From Pseudarthrobacter sp. W1I19 (GTDB lineage: Bacteria > Actinomycetota > Actinomycetes > Actinomycetales > Micrococcaceae), in contig NZ_JAUSZR010000001.1 in assembly GCF_030817835.1 (NCBI RefSeq), forward strand, positions 2,790,001 through 2,854,000: a stretch of DNA of 64,000 nt, read 5' to 3'. The position numbers were made by a program, and so were the translations under genes. Below the pieces are notes generated by a model, which was not told the DNA's origin, ran no database searches, and was given only the letters and a program-made list of their open reading frames with translations. This document shows positions 33,599 to 42,883 of this stretch, piece after piece (the stretch's first letter is position 1; the number at the start of each line of letters is the position of its first letter).

Positions 33599-34126
33599 TC
33601 AGCTCCGCTGGAACGAGGAGGTCATAAACGGGACGTAGGCAGAGCCCGTCCCGTCGGCCACTCCCGCTTCCTCGTGCATCCCGCTGTCCCCCGTGGCCTT
33701 GTCGCCACGGGTACGAAGCTCCGTCACATGCGTCAGCACGTCGCCATCCACCCGCAATGTATGGCGGGTCCAACCGGCACCGCCGCGGCGCTCCACGCGC
33801 AGGGCTCCGTTGTGCCATGTGCAGCGGGCCGCAGCCGCCGGTGCCGGGCCCGCGTTGTCTACGTAGTACCAGAAAACGTCCTGGTGATCCGGATCGACAG
33901 TGAAAATTCCGTGGCCTTCGAAGTGCGTCCCGTCCGGTTCCCGGTGGCTATAACTCTGCACCACCGCCGATCCGCCAGCTACCGGCGTGTACGTCACCTC
34001 GGCATCGACTGTCCGTTCAGGCCCCCAGGCACCGGAGGCGAACCGGGTGCTCCCGCGCCAGTGGCCCAGGAATCCTGCCAGGGCCCGCGGGGCGCGGCCG
34101 GACGGAGTCCGTTCCACATCCCTCAC
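33599..34126 (-). CDS. Small lipocalin-like protein (DUF1579/DUF6314-like)
   Basis: The 175-residue protein opens with LAGFLGHWRGSTRF, then beta-rich segments VVQSYSHREPDGTHFEGHGIFTV and VFWYYVDNAG, ending near MTSSFQRS. Such GxW-beginning, beta-barrel proteins resemble DUF1579-type and related families of unknown function. The start is a GTG with GGAGG upstream overlapping it and TTAGCT further up. It is preceded by a 19-bp tandem repeat region that separates it from the M16 peptidase gene. No role is assigned. Confidence 0.65.
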   Translation of the reverse strand: MRDVERTPSGRAPRALAGFLGHWRGSTRFASGAWGPERTVDAEVTYTPVAGGSAVVQSYSHREPDGTHFEGHGIFTVDPDHQDVFWYYVDNAGPAPAAAARCTWHNGALRVERRGGAGWTRHTLRVDGDVLTHVTELRTRGDKATGDSGMHEEAGVADGTGSAYVPFMTSSFQRS

Positions 34127-34169
34127 CTCCAGAGCTAAGCCCTTGCCCGGTTACCGGCCAGGTCCTGCC

Positions 34170-34245
34170 GTTCCCGCTAAATCAAGCCGTTCCTGCTGAA
34201 TCAAGCCGTTGGTGCCAAATCCAGCTGTTGGTGCCAAATCCAGCT
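34170..34245. repeat. Four 19-bp tandem repeats between the DUF1579-like gene and the M16 peptidase
   Basis: Units 1-2 read CGTTCCYGCTRAATCAAGC and units 3-4 read YGTTGGTGCCAAATCCAGC; units within each pair differ at two positions at most. The array starts 44 nt after the DUF1579-like gene's start codon (34126) and ends 28 nt before the peptidase stop (34274), so it is intergenic. Confidence 0.85.
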
Positions 34246-34273
34246 GTTCCGGCCCGGTCCGCCGTTTGCCTGG

Positions 34274-35617
34274 TTAGAGCCCGAAAGTCTCGGTCTCTTC
34301 AAAGGGTCCCACAACAGTCACAGTCCGGGGTGCCGCAGCCAGCTCCGCCGCAAGGTCCTGGACCTGCTCGGCCGTCACAGCCTTGATGAGCCGCAGCGTT
34401 TCGTCGATGTCCTGGTACTCACCAGAGACGAGTTCGGCCCGGCCCAGCCGGGACATCCGCGAGCCCGTGTCCTCGAGGGCCAGCACGATGCCGCCACCGA
34501 GCTGGCCTACGGCCTTGCGGAGCTCGTCGTCGGAAATTCCATGCTCGGCAAGCTTCTCCAACTCGATGGCCAGCAGGTCCAGGACCTGGCGCACTTTCGA
34601 GGGGGTGCATCCGGCGTACATGCCGAAGTACCCGGCATCGGCGTAGGAGGACGCGAAGGAATACGTGGAGTAAACGAGGCCGCGCTTCTCTCGGATCTCC
34701 TGGAACAGGCGCGAGGACATGCCTCCACCCAGTACGGCGTTCAGGACGCTCATGACATAGCGGCGTTCGTCGGTGGCAACGATGGTGGGGCAGCCCATGA
34801 TGATGTTCGCCTGCTCCACCGCCCGCTTGACCACGTGGAGACCTGCGGTCCCGGTGATCAGGGCCCGGTCCGTGGAACGACGGTCGACGGGCGCGGCGTC
34901 TGCCTTCAGTGACCATCCCGCAGACTCGAGGGCATCTACCACAAGGTTGCAGACGACGTCGTGCTCCAGGCCCCCGGCAGCGGTGATCACCAGTTCATCG
35001 GGCCGGTAATACCGCTGATAGTGTTCCCACACGGAGTCGCGGGCCACAGCCTTAATGGCATCGGGCGTGCCGCCGATGGGCCGGCCCAGGGGGTGGTTGC
35101 CGAGTACGGCTGAGACAAAGTGTTCGTGTGCGACGTCGGTGGGGTCGTCGCTGTCCATCGCGATTTCCTCAAGGATGACGTCCCGTTCCTGCTCCATCTC
35201 CGCAGGGTCCAGCACCGCCCCGGTGATCATGTCCGCAATGACGTCGATGGCCATGGGCAGGTCGGAGTCCAGCACGCGGGCGAAGTAGCAGGTGCTTTCC
35301 TTGGCAGTTGCTGCGTTCGATTCACCGCCTACCTCGTCAAAGGCGGAAGCGATTTCAAGGGCAGTCCGGCGCTTTGTCCCTTTGAACAGGAGATGCTCCA
35401 GGAAATGCGTGGATCCGTGCTGTCCGGGAGCCTCGTCCCGGGAACCCACACCAACCCAGAAACCGATGGTCGCAGACCGCTGCCCCGGCATAGCCTCCGT
35501 CAGGACCCGCACTCCCCCGGGCAGCACGGAACGCCGGACCTCGGAGCCGCCGTCGGAACCGTGGACCAGGGTGTCGCCGCGGTGGTTCTGCTCAAGCGGC
35601 AGGGGTACAACAGTCAT
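34274..35617 (-). CDS. M16-family zinc peptidase
   Basis: A 447-residue single-chain peptidase of the insulinase/pitrilysin family. The inverted zinc motif HFLEH lies at 71-75 within TTTHFLEHLLFKGT-like context, with a third glutamate downstream. The C-terminal inactive half has RGLVYSTYSF. The gene lies directly downstream of pnp on the same strand, as for PepR (Rv2782c) in M. tuberculosis, hence a PepR-type enzyme. ATG start with AAAGG five bases upstream. Substrate unknown; it may be cytoplasmic because no signal peptide is seen. Confidence 0.9.
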   Translation of the reverse strand: MTVVPLPLEQNHRGDTLVHGSDGGSEVRRSVLPGGVRVLTEAMPGQRSATIGFWVGVGSRDEAPGQHGSTHFLEHLLFKGTKRRTALEIASAFDEVGGESNAATAKESTCYFARVLDSDLPMAIDVIADMITGAVLDPAEMEQERDVILEEIAMDSDDPTDVAHEHFVSAVLGNHPLGRPIGGTPDAIKAVARDSVWEHYQRYYRPDELVITAAGGLEHDVVCNLVVDALESAGWSLKADAAPVDRRSTDRALITGTAGLHVVKRAVEQANIIMGCPTIVATDERRYVMSVLNAVLGGGMSSRLFQEIREKRGLVYSTYSFASSYADAGYFGMYAGCTPSKVRQVLDLLAIELEKLAEHGISDDELRKAVGQLGGGIVLALEDTGSRMSRLGRAELVSGEYQDIDETLRLIKAVTAEQVQDLAAELAAAPRTVTVVGPFEETETFGL

Positions 35618-35742
35618 TGAGGCCTTTCAAAAGGGGCAGCCGGGATCTGGCTGCCATCGTAACAGCGGCGGGGCCGGTGGATCATCCACCGGCCCCGCCG
35701 ATTCATGCAAGTACTGCGGGTTTAGCCCGCAAGCCGGAGCTG

Positions 35743-38004
35743 TTAGACGTCAGCGCCTTCAGCAGGTTCGGTGGTGTGGGCGCGCTCGGTCTCCACCTCG
35801 GCGCCTTCTTCCTCGGCAACCACCGGGGCCAGCGAGAGCTTTCCGCGGTCGTCGATCTTGGTGATCTCCACCTGGACCTTCTGGCCCACCGAGACAACGT
35901 CGTCGACGTTGTCCACGCGCTTGCCGTTGGCCAGCTTGCGCAGCTCGGAGATGTGCAGGAGGCCGTCCTTGCCCGGGGTCAGCGACACGAAGGCACCGAA
36001 GGTGGTGGTCTTGACGACCGTTCCCAGGTAACGCTCGCCGATTTCCGGGACCTGCGGGTTCGCGATGGCGTTGATGGCGGAGCGTGCTGCTTCTGCAGAC
36101 GGGCCGTTGGTAGCGCCAATGTAGACGGTGCCGTCGTCCTCGATGGAGATGTCGGCGCCGGTGTCTTCCTGGATCTGGTTGATCATCTTGCCCTTGGGGC
36201 CGATGACCTCGCCGATCTTGTCCACGGGGATCTTCACGGCGATGACGCGCGGTGCGAACTCGGAGAGCTCGTCCGGGGTGTCAATGGCCGAGTTGATGAC
36301 CTCGAGGATGTGCAAGCGGGCTTCGCGGGCCTGCTTCAGGGCCGCTGCCAGCACTGAGGCGGGAATACCGTCGAGCTTGGTGTCCAGCTGAATGGCCGTG
36401 ACGAACTCCGAGGTACCGGCAACCTTGAAGTCCATGTCGCCGAAGGCATCTTCAGCGCCAAGGATGTCGGTCAGGGCTGCGTAGCGGGTCTGGCCGTCCA
36501 CCTGGTCGGAGACCAGGCCCATGGCGATACCGGCGACGGCGGCCTTCAGGGGCACACCGGCGTTCAGCATCGACAGGGTGGAGGCGCAGACGGAACCCAT
36601 CGACGTCGAACCGTTGGAGCTGAGAGCCTCAGAAACCTGGCGGATGGCGTACGGGAATTCTTCACGGGACGGCAGGACCGGCACGAGTGCTCGCTCAGCC
36701 AGGGCCCCATGGCCGATTTCGCGGCGCTTGGGCGAGCCCACGCGGCCGGTCTCACCGGTGGAGTACGGCGGGAAGTTGTAGTTGTGCATGTACCGCTTGG
36801 TCTTCACCGGCGACAGCGAGTCGATCTGCTGTTCCATCTTGAGCATGTTCAGTGTGGTGACACCCATGATCTGGGTTTCGCCGCGCTCGAAGATGGCTGA
36901 ACCGTGAACGCGGGGCAGAACCTCGACCTCGGCGGTGAGCTGGCGGATGTCCGTCAGGCCACGGCCGTCAATGCGGATCTGGTCCTTGAGGATGCGCTGG
37001 CGCACAACCTGCTTGGTGACCGAGCGGAATGCTGCGGACAGCTCCTTCTCCCGGCCATCGAACTGGGCGCTCAGGGAAGCGGTAACTTCGTCCTTCAGCG
37101 CGTCCGAAGCGTCGTTGCGCTCCGTCTTGTCCGCGATCTGGAAGATTGCAGCCAGCTTGTCGGCGGCAGCGGCTTCAACAGCGGCGTAAACGTCGTCCTC
37201 GTAGTCCAGGAAGACCGGGAACTCAACGGTGGGCTTGGCTGCGCGGGCAGCCAGGTCCGCCTGGGCGTCGCAGAGTGCCTTGATGAACGGCTTGGCAGCC
37301 TCGAGGCCCTCGGAAACAACCTCTTCGGTGGGGGCGGTGGCGCCCTGTTCCTTGATGAGGTTCCAGGAGTTGTCGGTTGCTTCGGCTTCAACCATCATGA
37401 TGGCGACGTCGTCACCTGCAACGCGGCCGGCTACCACCATGTTGAAGACGGAGTTTTCCAGCTGGGAGTGCTTGGGGAAAGCAACCCACTGTGATCCGTT
37501 TTCGTCGGCGACCAGGGCAACGCGGACGCCGCCGATGGGGCCGGAGAACGGCAGGCCGGAAAGCTGGGTGGACATCGAGGAAGCGTTGATGGCCACCACG
37601 TCGTAGAGCTCGTCCGGGTTGATGGCCAGGACGGTCACTACGATCTGGACCTCGTTGCGCAGGCCCTTGACGAAGGCGGGGCGCAGCGGGCGGTCCATCA
37701 GGCGGCAGGCCAGGATGGCTTCGGTGGACGGGCGTCCTTCACGGCGGAAGAACGAGCCCGGGATGCGGCCGGCAGCGTACATGCGCTCTTCGACGTCGAC
37801 CGTCAGCGGGAAGAAGTCAAAGCCTTCACGCGGGTGCTTGCCGGCAGTAGTTGCGGACAGCAGTGCGGTGTCATCGTCGATGTACACCATGGCTGCGCCG
37901 GCTGCCTGCATGGCAAGGCGGCCGGTTTCGAAGCGGATTACGCGCTTGCCGAAACGGCCATTGTCAATGACTGCTTCCGAGAACTGGATTTCGGGACCCT
38001 CCAA
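35743..38004 (-). CDS. pnp: Polynucleotide phosphorylase / guanosine pentaphosphate synthetase
   Basis: The 753-residue RNA phosphorylase has two RNase PH domains, a KH domain ([20 protein letters not shown]) and an S1 domain ([18 protein letters not shown]), ending in an acidic tail. It degrades mRNA 3'-5'. The start is TTG at 38002-38004, with GGAGGTGA spaced 5 nt upstream; an in-frame ATG at 38088 has no such site. It lies downstream of rpsO, the widespread rpsO-pnp order, and upstream of the M16 peptidase. Confidence 0.97.
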   Translation of the reverse strand: MEGPEIQFSEAVIDNGRFGKRVIRFETGRLAMQAAGAAMVYIDDDTALLSATTAGKHPREGFDFFPLTVDVEERMYAAGRIPGSFFRREGRPSTEAILACRLMDRPLRPAFVKGLRNEVQIVVTVLAINPDELYDVVAINASSMSTQLSGLPFSGPIGGVRVALVADENGSQWVAFPKHSQLENSVFNMVVAGRVAGDDVAIMMVEAEATDNSWNLIKEQGATAPTEEVVSEGLEAAKPFIKALCDAQADLAARAAKPTVEFPVFLDYEDDVYAAVEAAAADKLAAIFQIADKTERNDASDALKDEVTASLSAQFDGREKELSAAFRSVTKQVVRQRILKDQIRIDGRGLTDIRQLTAEVEVLPRVHGSAIFERGETQIMGVTTLNMLKMEQQIDSLSPVKTKRYMHNYNFPPYSTGETGRVGSPKRREIGHGALAERALVPVLPSREEFPYAIRQVSEALSSNGSTSMGSVCASTLSMLNAGVPLKAAVAGIAMGLVSDQVDGQTRYAALTDILGAEDAFGDMDFKVAGTSEFVTAIQLDTKLDGIPASVLAAALKQAREARLHILEVINSAIDTPDELSEFAPRVIAVKIPVDKIGEVIGPKGKMINQIQEDTGADISIEDDGTVYIGATNGPSAEAARSAINAIANPQVPEIGERYLGTVVKTTTFGAFVSLTPGKDGLLHISELRKLANGKRVDNVDDVVSVGQKVQVEITKIDDRGKLSLAPVVAEEEGAEVETERAHTTEPAEGADV

Positions 38005-38204
38005 GAGAGTCACCTCCGTTTCTGTTTGACGGAAGTCCAGCCGCATCAACCCGGCCAGCATCTGTCTACTGGCCCTGCACCCGGTCATCGATCGAGACCC
38101 ACGGGCCGCCGGCTTCTGTCAACGAAGCCGTTCCCGGGGATCACTACCGAGGACCGCGAATGCGTGATGCGGTTGATCCTCCTGTTTAATTTTTCATTTG
38201 AAGA
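38005..38204. other. rpsO-pnp intergenic leader
   Basis: About 200 nt of pnp leader. On the minus strand it contains GGCTTC-N7-GAAGCC (6-bp stem) near 38110-38128 and an AGGAGG without a following start codon near 38178. In other bacteria pnp leaders mediate autoregulation; nothing here proves it. Confidence 0.3.
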
Positions 38205-38237
38205 GGGCGGCCCGTTCCTCGATGGAAAGGGCCGCCC
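38205..38237. terminator. Stem-loop after rpsO
   Basis: GGGCGGCCC and its complement form a 9-bp stem with a 15-nt partly paired loop, 11 nt beyond the rpsO stop. It may terminate rpsO or slow decay into it. Confidence 0.7.
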
Positions 38238-38247
38238 CTAAGTCCGA

Positions 38248-38517
38248 CTAGCGGCGCAGGCCGAGGCGCTCGATGAGCGAACGGTAGCGGGCGATGTCGG
38301 TCTTCTTGAGGTAGCTCAGCATGCGCTTGCGACGACCAACCATGGCCAGCAGACCGCGCTGGGTGTGGTAATCGTGCTTGTGCTCCTTCATGTGCTCAGT
38401 CAGATCCTTGATCCGCTGGGTCAGGACTGCAACCTGGACCTCCGGTGAACCGGTGTCGCCTTCTACGGTTGCGTATTCCTTGATGATGGACTGCTTTACA
38501 GCGGCGTCAAGTGCCAC
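38248..38517 (-). CDS. rpsO: 30S ribosomal protein S15
   Basis: An 89-residue S15 with [36 protein letters not shown] and the ending [12 protein letters not shown]. It binds the central domain of 16S rRNA. The GTG start has an ideal AGGAG 5 nt upstream. A stem-loop separates it from pnp. Length and C-terminus are normal. Confidence 0.98.
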   Translation of the reverse strand: MALDAAVKQSIIKEYATVEGDTGSPEVQVAVLTQRIKDLTEHMKEHKHDYHTQRGLLAMVGRRKRMLSYLKKTDIARYRSLIERLGLRR

Positions 38518-38736
38518 AATAACTCCTAGGGATGTGCCGTGAGGGCCCAGGTCAGAAACTCACTGCCGGGTCTGCCGCTTGCAGCCGGACCAGGAATCTC
38601 CCAATTGGAAATCCCGGGCAGTGCTGCATGCAACAGGAGCCAGCCGCCACGGACTGCAGCCGGATCCATCGTCCAGTTTACCGGCCCCGTCCCAATCTTG
38701 TCGAAACAGGGCCCGTCAGCCGTGGCAGTCTGAGTG

Positions 38737-40005
38737 TCAGCGCAGCAGCCGGTCGCGGATCGCCGCAATCCCGTGCAGGACTTCCTCGAAGCTGGTGCTC
38801 AGCGGCGACAGCCCCACGCGGATGCCGTGCGGGGCGCGGAAGTCGGGGATCACGTCGTCATCCCACAGCGCCGCCACCGTCTCCTTGCTGAAGGCGGGAT
38901 GGTCCAGGGTGATGTGGCTGCCCCGCTCCCCCGTTCCCCGCGGCGTGGCAAGCTCCACACCCAACGGGGCCAGCAAGGCATCGAAGACCTCGATGGCGAA
39001 GGTGGTCAACTGTACGGACTTCTCCCGAATGGCAGCCATGCTTGCCTCTTCGATGAGGTCCAGCGTGCCGCGCATGGCGAGCATCCCGAAAATTGCGGGC
39101 GTCCCGCTGAGGAACCCGCGGATGCCGGGGGCAGGCTCATACCCGGCCGCCATCTCGAACGCATCCTTGCGCCCCATCCACCCCCAAATGGGCTGGTTGA
39201 GCGAGGCAAGGTGGCGCTGGTTGACGTAGGCGAACGCGGGCGACCCCGGCCCGCCGTTGAGGTACTTGTACGTGCAGCCGGCAGCAAAGTCCACGCCGGC
39301 ACCGTCCAGGTCCAGCTCCACCGACCCCGCGGAATGGCACAGGTCCCACACAACGAGCGCACCGGCGTCGTGCACTGCTTGGGTGATGGCCGGCAGGTCT
39401 GCCAAATGGCCGGAACGGTAGGCGATGTGGCTCAAAAGTACGACGGCGGTGCGCGGCCCCGCCGCCTGGCGCACCTGGTCAGCGGTCACCCCGGCGGCAG
39501 GATCGGTTTCGATCCAGCGGAGCGTCAGGCCTTCCTCGAGGGCGATGCCCTCGACAAGGTAGCGGTCAGTGGGGAAGTTTTCGGTGTCCAGTACCAGCTC
39601 GTTCCGGTCCGGGTCGGAAACGGCGGCGAGGGCTGCGCGGATGAGTTTGTACAGGACCACGGTGGTGGAATCGGCGATGATGGTCTGCCCGGGAGCCGCG
39701 CCGAGCACTGCCCGGCCCAGCTGGTCGCCGATGGCCTGCGGCAGCTCCAGCCATTCCTCGTCCCAGCCGCGGATCAAGCGGCCGCCCCAGCCGTCCCGGA
39801 TGAAAGCGCCGATGTCCTCGACCGTCCGCTTCAGCGGCCGGCCCAGCGAGTTCCCGTCCAGGTAGGACAACGGGGTGTCAGTGCCGATGAAGAGGTTCCT
39901 GTAGTGCGCCAGCGGGTCCTGCCGGTCCAGCCCGGCAGCGCGCTGCTTCAGGGATGCGTCCGCGCTTTCTGCGTTTCCTGCCACGGGCTGCTGCTGGATG
40001 CTCAT
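38737..40005 (-). CDS. kynU: Kynureninase
   Basis: The 422-residue PLP enzyme cleaves kynurenine to anthranilate and alanine. It contains YLDGNSLGRPL, the phosphate-binding DSTTVVLYKL and the cofactor Lys in GCTYKYLNGGPGSPAF, with the Trp cluster NQPIWGWMG. The start at 40005 overlaps the kynA stop by 4 nt (ATGA), so kynA and kynU form an operon. No kynurenine formamidase (kynB) is present nearby, so that step must be encoded elsewhere. Confidence 0.94.
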   Translation of the reverse strand: MSIQQQPVAGNAESADASLKQRAAGLDRQDPLAHYRNLFIGTDTPLSYLDGNSLGRPLKRTVEDIGAFIRDGWGGRLIRGWDEEWLELPQAIGDQLGRAVLGAAPGQTIIADSTTVVLYKLIRAALAAVSDPDRNELVLDTENFPTDRYLVEGIALEEGLTLRWIETDPAAGVTADQVRQAAGPRTAVVLLSHIAYRSGHLADLPAITQAVHDAGALVVWDLCHSAGSVELDLDGAGVDFAAGCTYKYLNGGPGSPAFAYVNQRHLASLNQPIWGWMGRKDAFEMAAGYEPAPGIRGFLSGTPAIFGMLAMRGTLDLIEEASMAAIREKSVQLTTFAIEVFDALLAPLGVELATPRGTGERGSHITLDHPAFSKETVAALWDDDVIPDFRAPHGIRVGLSPLSTSFEEVLHGIAAIRDRLLR

Positions 40006-40856
40006 TGACCGATCTCCGTCCTGACCGCGAATAATTCCGGGAAAAACGTCAGTTCCAGTGCCTTCTGCAGGAATGCGGCACCGCTGGACCCGCCCGTCCC
40101 CGACTTCATGCCGATGGTCCGCTGCACAGTGCGCAGGTGCCGGAACCGCCACAACTGGAAGTTGTCCTCCAGGTCCACCAGTTCCTCGCAGGCCTCGTAG
40201 GCAGCCCAGTTGTCGGCAGCGTTTTCGTAAATGTGCTTGAACAGCGGAACGAGTTCAGGAGTGAATTCGTGGGCCTGGGTGACGTCCCGTTTCAGCACGG
40301 ACCCGGGAACATCAAAGCCCTGCCGCGCCAGGTAGGCCAGGAATTCGTCGTAGATGCTGGGCGCATTGAGCAATTGCTCCAGCATGGCGTAGGCGTCGGG
40401 ATCGGATTCGAAGACCGACAGCATCTTGCCGTTCTTGTTGCCGAGGATGAACTCCACGGCGCGGTACTGGCTGGACTGGAATCCCGAGGCATGGCCCAGG
40501 AAACCGCGGAACTGCGAATACTCGGTTGGCGTCAATGTTGCCAGCACGGACCACTGTTCGGTGAGGGTTTTCTGGATGTGCTTGACCCGGGCGATGCCCT
40601 TGAGCGCCGAACCAAGGTCGTCGGCCCGGAGCCACGCCGCGGTGCTGCGCAGCTCATGCAGTACCAGCTTCAGCCACAGCTCGGTGGTCTGGTGCTGGAT
40701 GATGAACAGCAATTCGTCATGGTGTTCCGGCCGGCTGACCGGGTGTTGCGCGCTGAGCAGGGTTGGCAGCTGCAGGTAGGAGGCGTAGCTCATCCTCGAG
40801 CTGAAATCGCGGACAATACCTTCGTCCAGTTTCCTGGTGTTCTTCTCAACGGACAC
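40002..40856 (-). CDS. kynA: Tryptophan 2,3-dioxygenase
   Basis: The 284-residue heme dioxygenase oxidises L-tryptophan to N-formylkynurenine. It has YASYLQLPTLLSAQHP, DELLFIIQHQTTELWLKL, QSSQYRAVEF and the C-terminal heme-ligand region WRFRHLRTVQRTIGMKSGTGGS. The start is a GTG with AAAGG 7 nt upstream. It precedes kynU with overlapping stop and start codons, so it funnels tryptophan into anthranilate. It begins 75 nt after the ribF stop. Confidence 0.95.
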   Translation of the reverse strand: MSVEKNTRKLDEGIVRDFSSRMSYASYLQLPTLLSAQHPVSRPEHHDELLFIIQHQTTELWLKLVLHELRSTAAWLRADDLGSALKGIARVKHIQKTLTEQWSVLATLTPTEYSQFRGFLGHASGFQSSQYRAVEFILGNKNGKMLSVFESDPDAYAMLEQLLNAPSIYDEFLAYLARQGFDVPGSVLKRDVTQAHEFTPELVPLFKHIYENAADNWAAYEACEELVDLEDNFQLWRFRHLRTVQRTIGMKSGTGGSSGAAFLQKALELTFFPELFAVRTEIGQ

Positions 40857-40931
40857 GGTGCTGCCTTTCGCTCCTGCGCTTGTTGCCTGCGGCTTGGCTG
40901 GAATTCCAGCCTGTGCTTGGCGTGCGGACGG

Positions 40932-41915
40932 TCAGCGCCTGGCCAGGAGGTCGTGGGCCTGGACCACGTCCAGGCGCATCTGGTCCACCAGCGCCTCAGG
41001 CCCACGATAAGCCACCATGCCCCGGAGCCGGGCCACAAATTCAACAACTACTGTCTGGCCGTACAGATCGAAGTCTTCCACCGCTTCATGCGGGCGGTCG
41101 ATCACGTGTGCTTCCACCTGCCGGCTCACGCCGTCGAACGTGGGATTGGATCCCACGGAGATGGCAGCGGGCCACCGTGTCCCGGCCTGGTCCACCAGCC
41201 AGCCGGCGTAGATGCCGTCGGCGGGGATGAGTCCGCTGGCATTGGAGGAGAGGTTGGCGGTGGGAAATCCGAGGGCGCGGCCGCGGGCAGCACCGTGGAC
41301 CACTTCGCCGCGCATCCGGTGGGAACGGCCCAGCACCGCGGCCGCGGTGGCCACGTCCCCTTCCTGAAGGGCTTCGCGTACCCAGGTGGAGGAGCAGCGG
41401 CGGTCAGTGCCGTCGTCGTTATGCAGGGGGTAGCCCTCTGAGCCGAACTCGCTGATCACCTGGACGTCGAAGCCGAACTTCCCGCCCAGGGCCTTCATGG
41501 TGTCCAGGTCACCGGAATTGCCGCGGCCGAACCGGGCGTCATGGCCGATCACCACGTGGCTGGCGTGCAGGCAGTCCACCAGGAACTGCTCAACGAACTC
41601 TTCGGCAGTGAGGCTGGCGAGGTCCAGCGAGTACTTCATCACCAGGATGGCGTCCAAACCCAGCTCCCCCAGCGCCTCAAGCTTGTCCTCAAGGCCCATG
41701 ATCAGTTCAGGCGCGGACTCAGGGCGGTGGATGAGGGCCGGGTGGGGATCAAAGGTGACTGCCACGGATTTGGACCGGGTGAGCCTGGCGGTCCGGATCA
41801 GTTCGGACAGCACCTGCTGGTGGCCGCGGTGGACGCCGTCGAAGTTGCCGAAGGTGACAACAGATGGGCCGAAGTCCGCCGGGACCTCGGACGGATCGTT
41901 CCAGATGTAGACCAT
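40932..41915 (-). CDS. ribF: Bifunctional riboflavin kinase / FAD synthetase
   Basis: A 327-residue two-domain enzyme. The N-terminal adenylyltransferase has GNFDGVHRGH at 23-32 and STWVREAL, and the C-terminal kinase has GRALGFPTANL, GIYAGWL and AISVGSNPTF. It makes FMN and FAD. The start at 41915 fits the family start (MVYIW); AAAGGCGAGGG lies just upstream. It is in the usual truB-ribF neighbourhood of actinobacteria, here with two small membrane genes between. Confidence 0.95.
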   Translation of the reverse strand: MVYIWNDPSEVPADFGPSVVTFGNFDGVHRGHQQVLSELIRTARLTRSKSVAVTFDPHPALIHRPESAPELIMGLEDKLEALGELGLDAILVMKYSLDLASLTAEEFVEQFLVDCLHASHVVIGHDARFGRGNSGDLDTMKALGGKFGFDVQVISEFGSEGYPLHNDDGTDRRCSSTWVREALQEGDVATAAAVLGRSHRMRGEVVHGAARGRALGFPTANLSSNASGLIPADGIYAGWLVDQAGTRWPAAISVGSNPTFDGVSRQVEAHVIDRPHEAVEDFDLYGQTVVVEFVARLRGMVAYRGPEALVDQMRLDVVQAHDLLARR

Positions 41916-42046
41916 CACCCTCGCCTTTAACTGCGTGCAAGTATCAACGTTCAGGACCTTACCGGCCACCGAACTCTCTAAAGATTACCCGCACTCAGCG
42001 GTGCGGTTTTGCCAAGGGCCGGCTCCGGGGATCCGGCCTTTGGCGG

Positions 42047-42526
42047 TCAAGCGTTCCGTGAGGGCCGGCGGCGGTACAGCCACACCAGGCCCAGGATGGG
42101 CAGCAGCAACGGGATGAATCCGTAGCCACGGCCAAACAGCGACCATACGGTCTCATGCGGGAACTGGACGGAGTCAAACACACTCAGGGCGCCCACCACC
42201 AGCACGCCCACCAGTTCCACCAGGACCGCGGCGACAGAGACCTTGAACCATGTGCTGCCGGCCTTGGCCAGGGACACCGTGGCCACCACGTACACCAGTG
42301 CGGCGAAGGCGGACAGCAGGTAGGCCAGCGGCGCCTCGGAAAACTTGGTGAGGATCTGGTATCCGGCGCGCGCGGTGGCTGAAATGGCGAAGACCGCGTA
42401 GACCGCGATCAGCAACCGTCCCGGCCCGGTGTTGCGGGTGTTCTTTGCGCCCGCGGTGCTGGTGGCTGCGCCCCTGGCAGGGGCTGCGGAGTTCTGGTTT
42501 TTCACGTTTGGTGCTTCTTCTTCCAC
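42047..42526 (-). CDS. Small four-helix membrane protein
   Basis: The 159-residue protein has a polar N-tail of about 37 residues and four hydrophobic helices, including LLIAVYAVFAISATARAGY and VSVAAVLVELVGVLVVGAL, and a basic C-terminus YRRRPSRN. It is a conserved type of actinobacterial membrane protein without an assigned function. The GTG start is 1 nt after the stop of the next gene upstream, so the two small membrane proteins are encoded together. Confidence 0.7.
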   Translation of the reverse strand: MEEEAPNVKNQNSAAPARGAATSTAGAKNTRNTGPGRLLIAVYAVFAISATARAGYQILTKFSEAPLAYLLSAFAALVYVVATVSLAKAGSTWFKVSVAAVLVELVGVLVVGALSVFDSVQFPHETVWSLFGRGYGFIPLLLPILGLVWLYRRRPSRNA

Positions 42527-42527
42527 T

Positions 42528-42881
42528 TCAGTACCAGATCTGGTTCATTCGGGCGGCCATCACCAGTGCGGTGACGCCAACAGCGGCCAGGACAAAGTTG
42601 CTCCACCGGGTCCGTTCCAGGATGGACCAGTAGACGGCGGCCGGCGGCAGGAGCATGGCGGTGGCGAGGTAGCCCCAGAACTCCCAGGCCTCCCCCGCGA
42701 TGGGCTCGCCGGCAATGACCCGCACGATGGATCCCACCAGGTACACCAGCAGTGCCACCTCAACTGCCGCCACCGAGAGGATGGTGACGTCGTTCGGGGC
42801 TTTCTTCAAGATGCCGGCCACCAGGCAGGTCCCGGTGGAGATCAAACCCACCACCAGAATGATGTAGAAGTACGCGTCCAC
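42528..42881 (-). CDS. Small multi-pass membrane protein
   Basis: A 117-residue protein with three or four hydrophobic helices (FYIILVVGLISTGTCLVAGIL, ILSVAAVEVALLVYLVGSIV, a third around LATAMLLPPAAVYWSIL, FVLAAVGVTALVMAA). No motif indicates a function. It is immediately upstream of the 42047 gene and begins 2 nt after the truB stop, so truB and the two membrane genes probably share a transcript. Confidence 0.7.
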   Translation of the reverse strand: MDAYFYIILVVGLISTGTCLVAGILKKAPNDVTILSVAAVEVALLVYLVGSIVRVIAGEPIAGEAWEFWGYLATAMLLPPAAVYWSILERTRWSNFVLAAVGVTALVMAARMNQIWY

Positions 42882-42883
42882 GC

